A stretch of 64,000 bases of DNA from Prorocentrum cordatum (Eukaryota > Sar > Dinophyceae > Prorocentrales > Prorocentraceae). Both the position numbers and the translations under genes were made by a program. Shown piece after piece: positions 10,863-20,730 of the stretch. The notes under the pieces were generated by a model. That model was given only the letters and a program-made list of their open reading frames with translations, was not told where the DNA came from and did not search any database. Position 1 is the first letter of the stretch; each line of letters opens with the position of its first letter. The stretch spans positions 446,961 through 510,960 of the forward strand of contig CAUYUJ010017904.1 of assembly GCA_963575745.1 (NCBI GenBank). The letters are read 5' to 3'.

Positions 10863-11965
10863 CGCAGGTGGCCGTTTTCTCACGAATCAGTTCGCCGAGC
10901 GGCGCGGGACCCTGGCGTCTCCCCTCCTCTCCCCCTCCACACGGAGGAGGAAAAGGTACCCATTCCACTACCGTTCCCTCGTTCTCTTTCGTTTCGCCCT
11001 CTCGGGTGGCCCTCGACGCCACCGCCGGAGATTCGCCCGCCTCGAGGTTCTGGCCAGAACGCACCCAGGAGCGGCCTGGGGAGTAGCGGTTTCGTCAAGT
11101 TGAGGAGAGGCGCTAATATTCGTGTGAGATACTGATGGCAGCGTTTACATTCATAAGCCTCTGCGCCCATGGCCTGAGGTCCAGAGCAAGCAACCAGCAC
11201 GAACAATCAGTGATGAGATTCCGCGCTCAGACAGCTCACGTCTGAGACGGACAAAAACTGCGCACGCATGTGCCAGCGAAAATTGGCAGAATAATGAGCT
11301 TCGAGGGAGTCTCCAGCTAGAGGCCAAATTCGCTTGGATGAAGTGGCGGGGGGAGGGTTCGACGGATGGATGGACCTTGCGCAGATGCAGATGGGGGGGT
11401 GGAGGGAGGATCCAAGTGAGGGATGGCAGTGAGTGCGGGCGTGGTTAGAGGGCCTTGTATCTTTGTGGCCCGCGTAGGTACGATTTCATTCGGGCCAGGA
11501 TTCGGCTTCAAGCCCCCAGGATCGTTTTGCAGAACGCGAGCGTCCATCCCTTTTGGATTCCCCATGGGCGCAGTCGCAGTCGTGGTATGACGAAGCAGAC
11601 GAGTTGATCAACAATACATGGTGGGGCGTGTGTCGGGTCGACACGGCGGCGAACCCGGCATGGGCGTTCCAGGTTGCACGCCTCGCGGCCAGAATTTGGC
11701 AACGTGGAACGATCGGGCGATCGAAAGCCGCCGACAGTGCCGGGTTGAAAGGTCCGCGTGGTGTCGGAGACCAGCATCGGGGTCGTGACGACACGAACCT
11801 GCTCCCTCTCTGGGGACATCGACGTCACCCTCCGCACGTGCACGGATACTGCTAAAAGCCTCGCGCTTCGCGCTTCGCGGGCGGGGCCGCGGTGCGGCTC
11901 TTCTTTCCGCGGGGTGGCGCGAGAGCGCGGAGATCACTCAATGCCCCCCCTTTCTGCGCCTGGAG
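10863..11965. other. unassigned sequence with two dispersed repeat fragments
   Basis: Fragments at about 11,049-11,090 and 11,755-11,810 resemble sequence at 50,135-50,175 and 51,120-51,180 respectively, so this stretch and 50.1-51.2 kb share an old repeat. No gene is supportable. Confidence 0.35.
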
Positions 11966-12133
11966 TAGGGCGACGATATCTATACATATCCACTGCTCCC
12001 GGCCAGGCCAATCCCGGGCCCAAGAGCTGTGTATACGCCCTCCTGGCTTGGCCAGGGAGGCATATACACCGCTCCTGGGCCCAGGATGGGCCTGGCCAGG
12101 AGCAGTGGATATGCATAGATCTCGTCTCCCTAT
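11966..12133. repeat. 168-bp imperfect foldback (inverted repeat)
   Basis: The left half (from TAGGGCGACGATATCTATAC) is the near-complete inverse complement of the right half (ending ATGCATAGATCTCGTCTCCC), meeting at about 12,049 with almost no loop. Arms are about 80 bp; most mismatches are transitions. No flanking duplication seen. Confidence 0.8.
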
Positions 12134-12600
12134 GGAGCGGCGCGACAAGCATCCAAAAGGGGAGCTGAGGCACCTGGAGTGTGAGAGATTCTCCGGCGAG
12201 GCTCGCCTGGGCCAGGGCCGCTCGGCGCGGGGCCGCCTGCAGGTGGATCCGAGGCGCTTCGGATCCGCCGGCTGGGGCCGCGGTCCCGATCCGACTCGAT
12301 CCGGCTCGACCCGATCGGGCTCGATCCTGGGCGCCGCGGTCCGTCTCCGACCCGATCTCCCTGACCTTCCAAGAGGGCTAAAAAAATAGCACGCGACTTA
12401 AAAACCTACCCCAAGGCTATTCTACGTCTTGGTTTTATAGGCAGTTTCGCTCCGTTTTTTAGGCTTCTAGGTCTCCAGTGCTAAAACATAGCTCTCTGGC
12501 AGGTCAGGGCTGGCTCTGCGACCCAACCCAGCTCGGGCCCGCCGGGGCCGGGCTCCGGCGGGCCGGGGCCGTGATGCACCGCTCGACTGTCGAGCGATGC
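12134..12600. other. unassigned GC-rich sequence
   Basis: Contains GATCCGG/CCGATCC-rich DNA at 12,240-12,330 and a short lower-GC stretch at 12,380-12,490. No gene supportable. Confidence 0.3.
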
Positions 12601-12801
12601 TCGGGTCGGGCGAAAGGGGGGAATTTGGGAAAGGGGGGGGGTACGAAATCTGCTGCATGCAGCTGGTTTCGGCCCGACCGAGGGGCCCCTTCCTCGATGC
12701 ATGGGCGCCTCCCGGCGCCGGGAGGAGGCGCCGGGAAAATCAGCAACTTGAGCTGATTCTCACCCCCCCCCTTCGCTATCCCCCCCTGTCGCCCGACCCG
12801 A
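12601..12801. mobile_element. short TIR element, family A copy 1 (201 bp)
   Basis: TIRs: left TCGGGTCGGGCGAAAGGGGG, right the complement of TCGGGTCGGGCGACAGGGGG. The interior has the family core GTACGAAATCTGCTGCATGC, a GC-rich palindrome (GGCGCC centre) and an AGCT-centred palindrome near 12,750. Flanking pentamers GATGC and GAGGT match at 3 of 5, so any target duplication has decayed. Copies 2 and 3 have perfect ones. Confidence 0.8.
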
Positions 12802-12867
12802 GAGGTCGAGCCTCAGCAGGGCGTTGCGAGACGCTGTCGGAGCGCTCCGGGGCCCCGCGCTCTGGAA

Positions 12868-13025
12868 TGATGGGCCTGTTTTCCACCACCACCACCATAA
12901 GTTGGAGGGGGAGGAGGAGGAGGAGGAGGAGGGGGAGGAGGACGAGGAGGAGGAGGAGGAGGAGGAGGAGGAGGACCCCCTCCCCCTCCAACTTATGGTG
13001 GTGGTGGTGGAAAACAGGCCCATCA
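12868..13025. repeat. perfect 47-bp inverted repeat around a GGA loop
   Basis: Arms 12868-12914 and 12979-13025 are perfect inverse complements over 47 bp (outermost TGATGGGCCTGTTTTCC, then CCACC-rich sequence). The 64-bp loop is a GGA array. Perfect identity implies a recent origin, active gene conversion, or a library or assembly foldback artefact. Confidence 0.9.
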
Positions 13026-13252
13026 CTGGAAGGTCCGCGGCGTGCGATGCGCCAGGGAAAGCACTCGGGAGTGCGGAGGCACAGCCCTAGGACATAAACT
13101 CACAATTGCCCCCCTCAACCGCCACCCCCTGGTTTCAACATACCCCTCAACTCAAATTCGCGTTTGCGACCCCTTACGCATATCCTGCCCCCCACCTCCG
13201 CCAGCTATAGATCGAATCGCATTCGCCAAGTTGGACACTGTGTAGCAGTAGC

Positions 13253-13370
13253 GCCAGCAGGACTCCAAGACGGTCCAAGATGCCCCCAAGACGTTACAAG
13301 AACCCAAGACGGCCCAAGGCGGCCCTAATACGGCCCAAGACGGCCCCAAGACGGCCCCAAGTCGGCCCAA
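13253..13370. repeat. short tandem repeat (AAGACGGCCC units)
   Basis: Degenerate repeat of CCCAAGACGGCC, the reverse-complement form of family Q. It lies about 60 bp upstream of the spliced-leader-like relic. Confidence 0.7.
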
Positions 13371-13431
13371 CAAGCTCTCGCCGTCTCATTACTAGTGCTA
13401 TTGCCATGCACCCGCTACCATAATCGTCGGT

Positions 13432-13453
13432 TCAGCAGCCGTTTTGGCTCATA
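13432..13453 (+). promoter_or_regulatory. spliced-leader-like relic upstream of the 13.4-kb gene
   Basis: TCAGCAGCCGTTTTGGCTCA at 13,432-13,451 and the next two bases match the dinoflagellate 22-nt spliced leader (known consensus DCCGTAGCCATTTTGGCTCA plus AG) at 17 of 22 positions, on the coding strand and 12 bp before the ATG at 13,466. A genomic leader at this position would mark DNA derived from a trans-spliced mRNA. No donor site follows, so it is not a spliced-leader RNA gene. Confidence 0.45.
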
Positions 13454-13465
13454 ATTAATGCATCG

Positions 13466-16400
13466 ATGATCGCAGAAGACATTGCGCTCGATCTCCCACA
13501 GGAGCAAGATTTGGATGATGACATAGCCCTCGACGTTGCGAGGCCTCGTCGAAGAGGGCCTGCTGAAAAAAACGATATTATAACTGTTGTTCTCGTGCTG
13601 AACAATCATGGTGTGTGGGGGGAATATTATGGTGATCCAACAGATGTAGATGACGGGCCGTACAAGGGTGACGTATTTGCCGTGGCCTTGGTTGCGTACA
13701 GATTTGTGCAAAAGATAGAAGTCGTCGGATCTGAGCTCGCACCCCAGGCCATGAAAATGACAAAAGGGCTGCTGACTGGCTTCGTGGTTTACGAAATTAT
13801 CCAGATGATTGGCATATATGATGAGCACACTCTCGACATTCGAACACACCGCTCAGACATACATCGATCGATGATGGGTTTAGAATGTATATCGTCAGAC
13901 AAAGTTCAGAAGGTGGTGGATCAATGGACGGATGAACGACCACGCAATCAAAACCTAATCCCTTGGCGAATTTGCAGTAAAGAAAGTCTTGGTTTCTTCG
14001 GCGAGGGTCGCTGCCGAATCTTGCACGTTGTGGCGTGTACCAACAAAATCAATCGTCAACGTCTCATCGGAGGTTTCCCCACGGAGAAAGATTGCAAAAC
14101 ATATCAGCCAGGCGAGGTTGTCCAGGTCGCACGGCCTGCCGTCGCGAGGCCGACTGCACTCGAGGGAGATGCATCGACATTTACAGCGATCCCCGCTCGC
14201 CTCATCATCTCTTGGATGAAAGCAACCAAGTATTTGAAACAGTTGAAGCAGGCCAGTGAGGCGAGCGACGCATGGAAAGAAGTTATCGCTGGAGAGCCGC
14301 ATGTGGAGTTCAAGAAAGTTGGAATTGAAACACTTCGGAGAGCGAGGGTGCGGGCAGACATCACTGCAAATCTTGTGTTCCGTTCTTTCTGGGAAGCCCA
14401 GCCCGACGAAAAAAATGGACGTATGTGTGGTGTGACGCTTCGCCTCAGTGGAGAGGGCTTGAAATGTTCAGCGCCTCGTTTGATATATGTTGCCCGTCCC
14501 TCACGCAACGCCGTCTCTTCCCATTAGTTTCACTGCGGTTCAAAGGTACTGACCTGAAAGCCAAAGAAGTTGCGCTGTTGTGGCAGATATTCTTAATAAT
14601 TGGGATTTGCTCTATGATACCGTTTTGTTCTTCAATTCGCAGCTTGTGTACTGACATGGGCACTGAAAGGCTGATAGCAGACTTGCCAGGAACAGTATTG
14701 TGGGACTTTCTCCGCTTCATCGGCGCAGCCCCCCGAGGTCCACCTCCAGCAATGGTTTTCCCAAGAGCTGTTGTCATGCCTGGATGGAAACATTGCTGGG
14801 ATCTGATGCTGAGGCGAGGCGTGTATCAACTACCATGGTTCCCTGGTTTCCTGAAGGGCCTAAAAGCAATCATCAAGTTCTTTCGGGAGAAGGTGGAAGA
14901 GATCACGTTCCAGATAGAACAGGCAGGATTCAATGTTTTGGCCAGGGTGATCAAGAAAGCCAGGTTACCTCATTTCGCAGATTGGAGATGGACGTCATTA
15001 CATTGTTGTTGCGAACCATTGTCGGGCTTCCTGGAAAGCTTCGTTCGACAATTTGATCCTTCACCTTTTCGGCAGAAGAGCAGAGAAACTCATTTTAAAG
15101 ATGCGTGTGCTGCACTCGGGTCGGCTCAGTGGGTATCCCAATTTAAGTTCATCACGTGGTTTGCGAGGAGGCGTCACGAGTGCTCGGCTTGGGGGGGGAA
15201 CTTGCAACTGTCATCGTGCAGAGATCATGCAAGGTGAACAGATCACGTGCTTTCATAAGGGGAGGCTCGTTCGGGATGCACGCAAGTTTGCCATGGACAA
15301 CTTGAAACAAATGATTGAGGATTGCAAATCTTGGGACGTGAATGCTTGGGGGGCCGAGCTCCACAGGCAATGTGTAAGCTGCGTGAGAGCGACGTTCGCA
15401 CTAGGGAAGGAGAAGCTGGAATTCCTTGACACTGTTCCAATTCTCCTCTGTCGGTTAGCGGAACCTGGAGTTCGGGACAGATGCCTCGCACAATATGCCA
15501 CACCGGGTGACCACCATAGAGTGACACACGAATTTCTGAGGGAGGGGTCTCGGCTTCGGGCGCACATTGACGCCATGCTGCCCGATGGGTCTAACATGTC
15601 CGAAGAGCTTGCTTACGCAATCAAGTCGCTGCAAGATATTCCACTTGATGACGCCGTAGGGGAAGCACCGCACAGCCGAGCTAAAGCAATCTATACGCAC
15701 GCTCGTGCAGCGACTTGGCCATGGATCGCCTCGAGTTTGCGCGTTGATCAAAACATTGACGATATAACTAACATGTTATCTCATACAACTTTGTCATTGG
15801 AGGATGTTTGGCGACGGCCGTCGTCGATCCTGCAAGTTCGCCGAGAGAAGCGGTTCCAGCGCCGCAAGAAGATAAGTCAGAAAATGTTGAACCAACGAGT
15901 GTATACAATGGAGTATTTCCGAACTTTCGAGCTGTCTGATCCAGTGGACGTGCCAGATCCTGGCGACGCTGGCGATGGGCCAGATGACCAGGGACCTGGC
16001 GACGATCCAGGTGATGATGATATGCATGGAGGCGGTGACGATCAGCCTGATGGGCATGCTGGTGGCGGTGGTGCAATTCGGATGCTGCTGAAGGGGTACT
16101 TCGAGACTGCACTTAGCACGAATATTGGGTGCTACATGTCGCTACCAAGCCAGAAAGATGGGTCAACCACAGATTTTTTTCAACTTCTGCCTTGCACGAA
16201 TAAGAATGTGGTTGTAAAAACATTTCGGAAGAAGAAGGAGTTCGCGCTCAGGCTGACGGTGCAGCCGTTTGAGATATGGCAGGAGTCTGCTGCAGGAGCA
16301 GTCGGCTCTGCTCCGGTCTTTATCGTTTCTGATCCACTTCATATCGACCTCTTCGATTTCATCAATGGCATCGGCGACAGGGACCAAACGTGTCGTTGGA

Positions 16401-16554
16401 GCCCGAGGCCGAGTGATATCGATGGCTGCTTGCTCTTGGACCAGCCTGAGGTTCTCAGGCCACACGTGAAGCTCTCAGATGCGTCTGTACCCGTCCTCAG
16501 CCTGATGGACGAGCTCCGCATGCTCGGTTGGGCCCTCGAGGAGAGGCTTGTCAG
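13466..16554 (+). CDS. uncharacterised large protein, exon 1 (two homopolymer frame slips)
   Basis: I do not recognise a named function. From the ATG the frame is open to about 14,413, continues one frame over to 15,198, then returns to the first frame until TGA at 16,559. The switches fall on an A7 run (14,409-14,415) and a G8 run (15,191-15,198). Around the first, the alternative frame reads WTYVWCDASPQWRG near residue 321. After the second comes a Cys-Asn-Cys-His motif near residue 580. Residues about 825-870 are an Asp/Gly/Pro-rich linker. A GC donor (AG before GCAGTGAGG) at 16,555 joins in frame to 17,000. Composition is less GC-rich than the flanks. From memory, WCDASPQW-type sequences are repeated in dinoflagellate genomes, so this may be a mobile-element protein. 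Confidence 0.6.
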
Positions 16555-16999
16555 GCAGTGAGGCGCAACAAAAACAACAATAGATCGAACCAGAGAGGGC
16601 GAGTGACGCAACCATTCAAGGAGAGAGAGAGAGAGAGATAGGCAGCGAAACCATCCAGGTAGGATCAGCACCCCATCAAAAGAGTTCGAGCTAGCGCAAG
16701 ACGGCAGGAGGGGAGAAGGAGGGGCAGGAAGAGAGAGAGGGGGGGGATCGAGCGATGGAGGGAGGGAGAGATGGCGAGAGAGAGAGAGAGAGAGGCATGC
16801 ATACATGCAGAGAGCAGTGAGCCACTAAGGCGGCATCAGGCTCGGTATGGGCGTAGAGCGTCTGGGTCCAGGGCATTAATTGAACATCGCGGAAGTAGGC
16901 GTAGGGGAATGGGAGGGGCGCACACTTTGAAGCAGATCCCCTCAGGCACGACCCAGGCTCGGCGAAGATAGCAGATTCCAGGAGGCCGTCATCTAAGAG
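16555..16999 (+). other. putative GC-AG intron with (GA)n tracts
   Basis: Begins GCAGTGAGGC and ends CATCTAAGAG. Removing it joins exon 1 to exon 2 in phase and bypasses the stop at 16,559. GC-AG introns are known in dinoflagellates. It contains GA microsatellites at about 16,620-16,640 and 16,770-16,795 and purine-rich DNA between them. Inference from frame continuity only. Confidence 0.45.
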
Positions 17000-17728
17000 A
17001 TTTTATTATCAGTGTTTGGTGTGCTGGGACGATGTGTCCAAGACTGCGCCGCCCGACGTTCGGAGCGACAGGCCAGGATATTATTTCAAACTTCTTCTGA
17101 AAGGCAAGATCGCGCCAGGTATCACGAATAAGGAATGCCGAGCGCTTCTTGCACGTGGGGATGGCGCTGCACCGCCCCTGCCCCTGCTTGACAAGGAGCC
17201 AGCTGTAAAGCCGCCCGTGGGTCCAGCCCCCCCCCCGCCATCACGAGCGATGATGACATCGCTTTGGACATGCCTGCAGGCCCCCTCCCACTTGAAGATG
17301 ATCCGCCCGAAGGCGTCAAAAGCCCAGGGGCCCCAAAATTTGTAGAGCCAGACGGTGCTGCTGGCGAGCCCGCTGAGCCCGCGGGCCCTGTCCCAGTTGC
17401 TGATGCTGCAGTCGATGCTGCACCAGGTCCTTTGGTGCCCGAATATCCGCCCACGATTTGGGGCATGGAAGTGAGACTCGAGAAGCGGACGCGGAACGGC
17501 GCCGAGGAGCGCGGAATTAGGATGCGTTGCCTTGTTCATGGGGCAGCTTGCGGCAAGTACAGGAGCTTGAGGCTTGGTGTGGAACGTCACGGGCCTAAAG
17601 CAGCTGCTCTTTTCTTTGCCACTTGGGCGTCGTTCGGCGAGTCCCGATCGGTGGAGGACCATCGGCGGCCCCCGACGACCGCTGAGATTGACGATTACAT
17701 CGCAAAATACGGCGACGATACTCGTTGA
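17000..17728 (+). CDS. uncharacterised large protein, exon 2 (one homopolymer frame slip)
   Basis: Continues the 13.4-kb gene. The first part encodes FYYQCLVCWDDV and a stretch rich in Lys/Gly/Leu. At a C10 run (17,227-17,236) the open frame shifts by one. The remainder has a Pro/Ala/Glu-rich linker and then CLVHGAACGKYRS near residue 1,206, a Cys-x2-His-x3-Cys pattern that could bind metal, followed by a basic and aromatic segment up to the TGA at 17,726-17,728. With the three slips compensated and the intron removed, total coding length is 3,819 nt, an exact multiple of three (about 1,272 residues plus stop). Function unknown. Confidence 0.5.
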
Positions 17729-17928
17729 GACTGAAAAGGAAACCAGATATTGACGTTCACCCATGCCAGCCTGAAATCGGCGATTCGTTGGGCGCCGACT
17801 GGGCCAGTCGATGTTCGAAGGAGCCCCCTGTTGACGCTTGAAAAAAACGCCAAAACGCTGTTGATAGCCAAACACACTTTTTTTTCTATATGAAAGTGAT
17901 GACCCCCAAACTGTGTTGACACCCGCCG

Positions 17929-18092
17929 AAGCAATGTTGAAGCAATGTTGAAGCAATGTTGAAGCAATGTTGACGCAATGTTGACGTTGGCCGAAAAAGT
18001 TGAAGCAAGGTTGAAGCAATGTTGAAGCAATGTTGAAGCAATGTTGACAATGACAGCGGAAGTTGAAGCAATGTTGAAGCAATGTTGAAGCA
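17929..18092. repeat. 11-bp tandem repeat
   Basis: Unit GAAGCAATGTT repeated about 12 times with interruptions at about 17,975-18,005 and 18,045-18,062. Because 11 is not a multiple of 3, every frame of a strand yields the same 11-residue repeat (minus strand CFNIASTLLQH), so the array is open in all minus-strand frames without being a gene. Confidence 0.85.
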
Positions 18093-18093
18093 A

Positions 18094-18404
18094 CCCCCAG
18101 GCGTCGAGGCAGCGTTTAAGCAACCCTCCAGGCGTCGAAACACTGTTTAAGCAGGCTCTGAGGTGTTGGAACAGCCGAGCACAGTCGTGCAGGGGTGCAG
18201 ACAGCCAAGACACTTGCACTTGTGCGGGGTTGGCGCTCTCTAGGAGGGGCGCTGCGCAAGCATGCTCTGATGCGCCCGTTGGGGTGCGCCTGTTGAGAAG
18301 AGGCGGTGCAGATGATATGAGTGGTCTACTCGATGAGGCGGAGGCTCCAGGAGGGCCCGAGGGAGGCTCGGGGAGAGGGACGTGGTGGGGGGAGGGCGAC
18401 GAGG
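18094..18404. other. unassigned sequence, decayed repeats
   Basis: Two diverged copies of CCAGGCGTCGA...GTTTAAGCA at 18,097-18,155 continue the satellite's flank. Otherwise nothing supportable. Confidence 0.35.
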
Positions 18405-18584
18405 GGAGTAGGAGGAGTGAGGGGGGAAGAGGGGGCACTTACTTAAGGAAAACGCTGGGAAAACGCGAACACCCAAACCAACCTTAACATCCTGAACGGA
18501 AAATTGCTCGGGTACAATGCAGAAGGAAATCAGAGATCCAGAGTTTACTCAGAGGTCCAATCAGTAGCTCTTTGGCCCCGAAGG
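18405..18584 (+). repeat. upstream copy of leader-bearing direct repeat
   Basis: About 180 bp, GGA-rich then GGAAAACGCTGGGAAAACGC, ATCCTGAACG and ATCAGAGATCCAGAG, ending in TCAGTAGCTCTTTGGCC at 18,561. This end aligns to the spliced leader with one missing T and several changes. The copy 308 bp downstream preserves the same order. Confidence 0.7.
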
Positions 18585-18711
18585 GATGCTAAGAAAAGAC
18601 CCACCAATGGCTGCAGAAGAAGACCCTCCACCACCAGTTGAAGGCTCAGAATTGAGGGACAAACACACCCCGCGTGATTTTTTGTTTTCGGGGGGGGGGG
18701 GGGAGGGGACG
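18585..18711. other. spacer between the direct repeats
   Basis: Mixed sequence ending in a G14 run at about 18,690-18,704. Nothing recognised. Confidence 0.4.
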
Positions 18712-18890
18712 GTGAGGAGGAGTAGGAGCGAGAGGGATGGGGGGGAGCACTTACGAAAACGCTGGAGAAACGCAAACGCCAAACATAAAAACATTATCCT
18801 GAACGAACAAATGCCCCGATACAATTCAGAGGGAATCCAGAGATCAAGAGTTAACATAACACATCCCATCAGTAGCCATTTTGGCCAAAG
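18712..18890 (+). repeat. downstream copy of leader-bearing direct repeat
   Basis: Second copy of the 18,405 unit (CGAAAACGCTGGAGAAACGC, ATCCTGAACG, AATCCAGAGATCAAGAG), diverged by substitutions and small indels and ending in the better-preserved leader relic. It lies immediately upstream of the 18,977 gene. Confidence 0.75.
18869..18890 (+). promoter_or_regulatory. spliced-leader-like relic upstream of the 18.98-kb gene
   Basis: TCAGTAGCCATTTTGGCCAA at 18,869-18,888, then AG, matches the dinoflagellate spliced leader at 19 of 22 positions, including an uninterrupted GTAGCCATTTTGGC. It is on the coding strand, 86 bp before the ATG at 18,977. No GT donor follows, so it is not an SL RNA gene. 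The natural explanation is re-integration of a trans-spliced transcript. Confidence 0.65.
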
Positions 18891-18976
18891 ACCGTTGGTG
18901 TCACAAGTGACATTTCCAAGCCTCTGCTGCGCGGAGGTAGCCTATACTGAGAAGTGCGGTGCTCGGGTCCGCTCCG

Positions 18977-20272
18977 ATGGCGTCGAGGGCAAGCTCGAGG
19001 GCTCCGTCGGCGGGAGGTAGCGCGTTAGATGAGGATCTCTTCTTTGACGATGCTGTGATGGAGACGGGCACGTGCTACGCTTGCAACTTGGATGATGCGC
19101 TCACGAACCTCCCCTGCCGCCACGACGGGCACGCCTTCCACCAGGGCTGCTATGAGGGGGTCAGGGCCCACTGGCGAAGCATGAGCAACTTTCCCGCGGC
19201 GAAGGAGGCCAACAAGCAGAACTACAAGAACGACCCCATGGCGTGGCGAGCTTCGGTGGCTCCGTTTCTCCCGAGCGCCGAGCCCGAGGTTAGGGCCCAG
19301 GCAGTGGCGACTGCGAAGCGGGAGCACGCGGAGATCGAGGAGCACGTGGAGAAGCAGTTCGACCAGGAGCTGGAGGACGACATGCTGCTCACCAAGTCGC
19401 AGTACATCGGCTGGATGCTGAACAACGAGGCGTCGACGAGGACACGCAGGGAGCTCGGGAAGGACTTCGACCGACTTGTGGAGGAGCAGGGGGACAAGCA
19501 CAAGAACAGGAACGGCGAGAGCCGCGTGAAGCATGAGGGATATGGGACGCTGCGGAAGGGCAAGAGCAACGAAGTCAAAAAAGGCGCGCTGAAGGTCAGC
19601 GAGATCGACGTTGAGACCTACAGCCTCAAGCGACGGAGGTTGACTACGAAGACGGCTTCCACGGCTTGGTCAGTGTCAGGTTCGAGTTCGGGAGTGCTCA
19701 GCCCTGGGCCCGATGGATCACTTAGTCCATCACCTAGTCTTCCGACCGTTCGCCCCTCGGAGGTCTCGACGCCTGTGCCGCCAGCGAAGAAGAAAGCTGG
19801 GAGCGAGCGCCAGGCCACCACTCCACCAGAGAACGACGAGGCTCTCTTGGCCAAGCCCCCCCAGGATCTCTCGGCGTTAGAGTTGCTCCGCAGGCAATCG
19901 ATCCTGTCGCGGAAGATCGAGGGTGCGCTGAACACCTTGAATGGCGCCGCAGGCGAGAAGACGAAGATGACTACCATGTCGGAGAAGCTGGCCAGTCTCG
20001 ATGCCAAGCACCAGCTGCCCACCAATACCGATGCGATCGCCAAGAAGGCCGACGACCAGACGGAGATCCTGAAGGAGAAGAAAGGTGAGGTGAACCATTC
20101 GACTGTGGAGAACTTGGCGTCGCTCGAGAGGTCCGCCGAGGTCGCCATCGAGCAGCTGGAGATCGCCAAGAGGGCCTGCAAGGACCACTACGAGGCCATG
20201 GACTTCGTATTCAAGGACAGGAAGGTCCAGGAGCGCAAGGTCTACCAGGCCGAGCACCACCAGATCATGAAG
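18977..20272 (+). CDS. uncharacterised Cys/His-cluster protein, exon 1
   Basis: The start chosen is the ATG at 18,977, first in the frame downstream of the leader relic. The exon encodes 432 residues. A Cys/His cluster comprises C33, C36, C47, H52, H55 and C58 (CYACNLDD, then HAFHQGCYEG), spaced like a metal-binding finger, though I cannot assign it to RING or another class. Next come charged, probably coiled-coil segments (EIEEHVEKQFDQELEDD), a basic patch KRRR after SLK, a Ser/Pro-rich linker, and a second helical region. The exon ends ATG AAG before GTGAGC. From memory, similar Cys-finger proteins are repeated in dinoflagellates; function unknown. Confidence 0.7.
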
Positions 20273-20730
20273 GTGAGCCTGAGGCCGAAACGCACCAGGC
20301 TTAAACATATGTGTTGGGTCCCTCTTTGAGGGGCCCAGGGCGGGCCCCTCGCGCTGGGACCCGAGACGGGCCCCTCTTGGCGGGGCCGGCTGAGGGGGGG
20401 GGACGACGGGCCCCATCGGTTGAAGATGGGGCCATCTTGGTGGGCCCAAGGCGGGCCTTTCGTGGTTGGACTCAAGACAGGTTCCTCTTAGCGGGCCTGG
20501 AAGGGGCTCTGTTGGATAGCCTTGGGGGTCGGAGCCAATGCGGGAAGGGAAACCCGAGTCCAAGATGGGTCCATCTTGGCAGGATCCAAGACGCCCCCGT
20601 TTTGGGGCCAGCCCAGGACGGGCCCCGCCCAAAGGGGTCCGTCTCGGATCCTGCCAAGATGGATCCGATCCTGGATCCTCGGATCTCGACTTTGCTGGTT
20701 GTCTTGGTTCTTGTTTCTCGCCCTCCGCAG
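20273..20730 (+). other. phase-0 GT-AG intron, 458 bp, with internal inverted repeat
   Basis: Donor AAG|GTGAGC and acceptor TCGCCCTCCGCAG|GTT, with a pyrimidine tract before the acceptor. Removal leaves the frame intact. The intron holds imperfect repeats of GGGCCC, CATCTTGG and CAAGATGG, and a 21-bp inverted repeat (20,567-20,587 with 20,646-20,666, one mismatch). Reading through without splicing meets a stop soon after 20,320. Confidence 0.8.

Noticed and set aside
18869-18890. Possible spliced-leader RNA gene
   Set aside because: The leader match is not followed by a GT donor or by an Sm-like site and 3' stem that I can see, so a relic in a gene-upstream position fits better.
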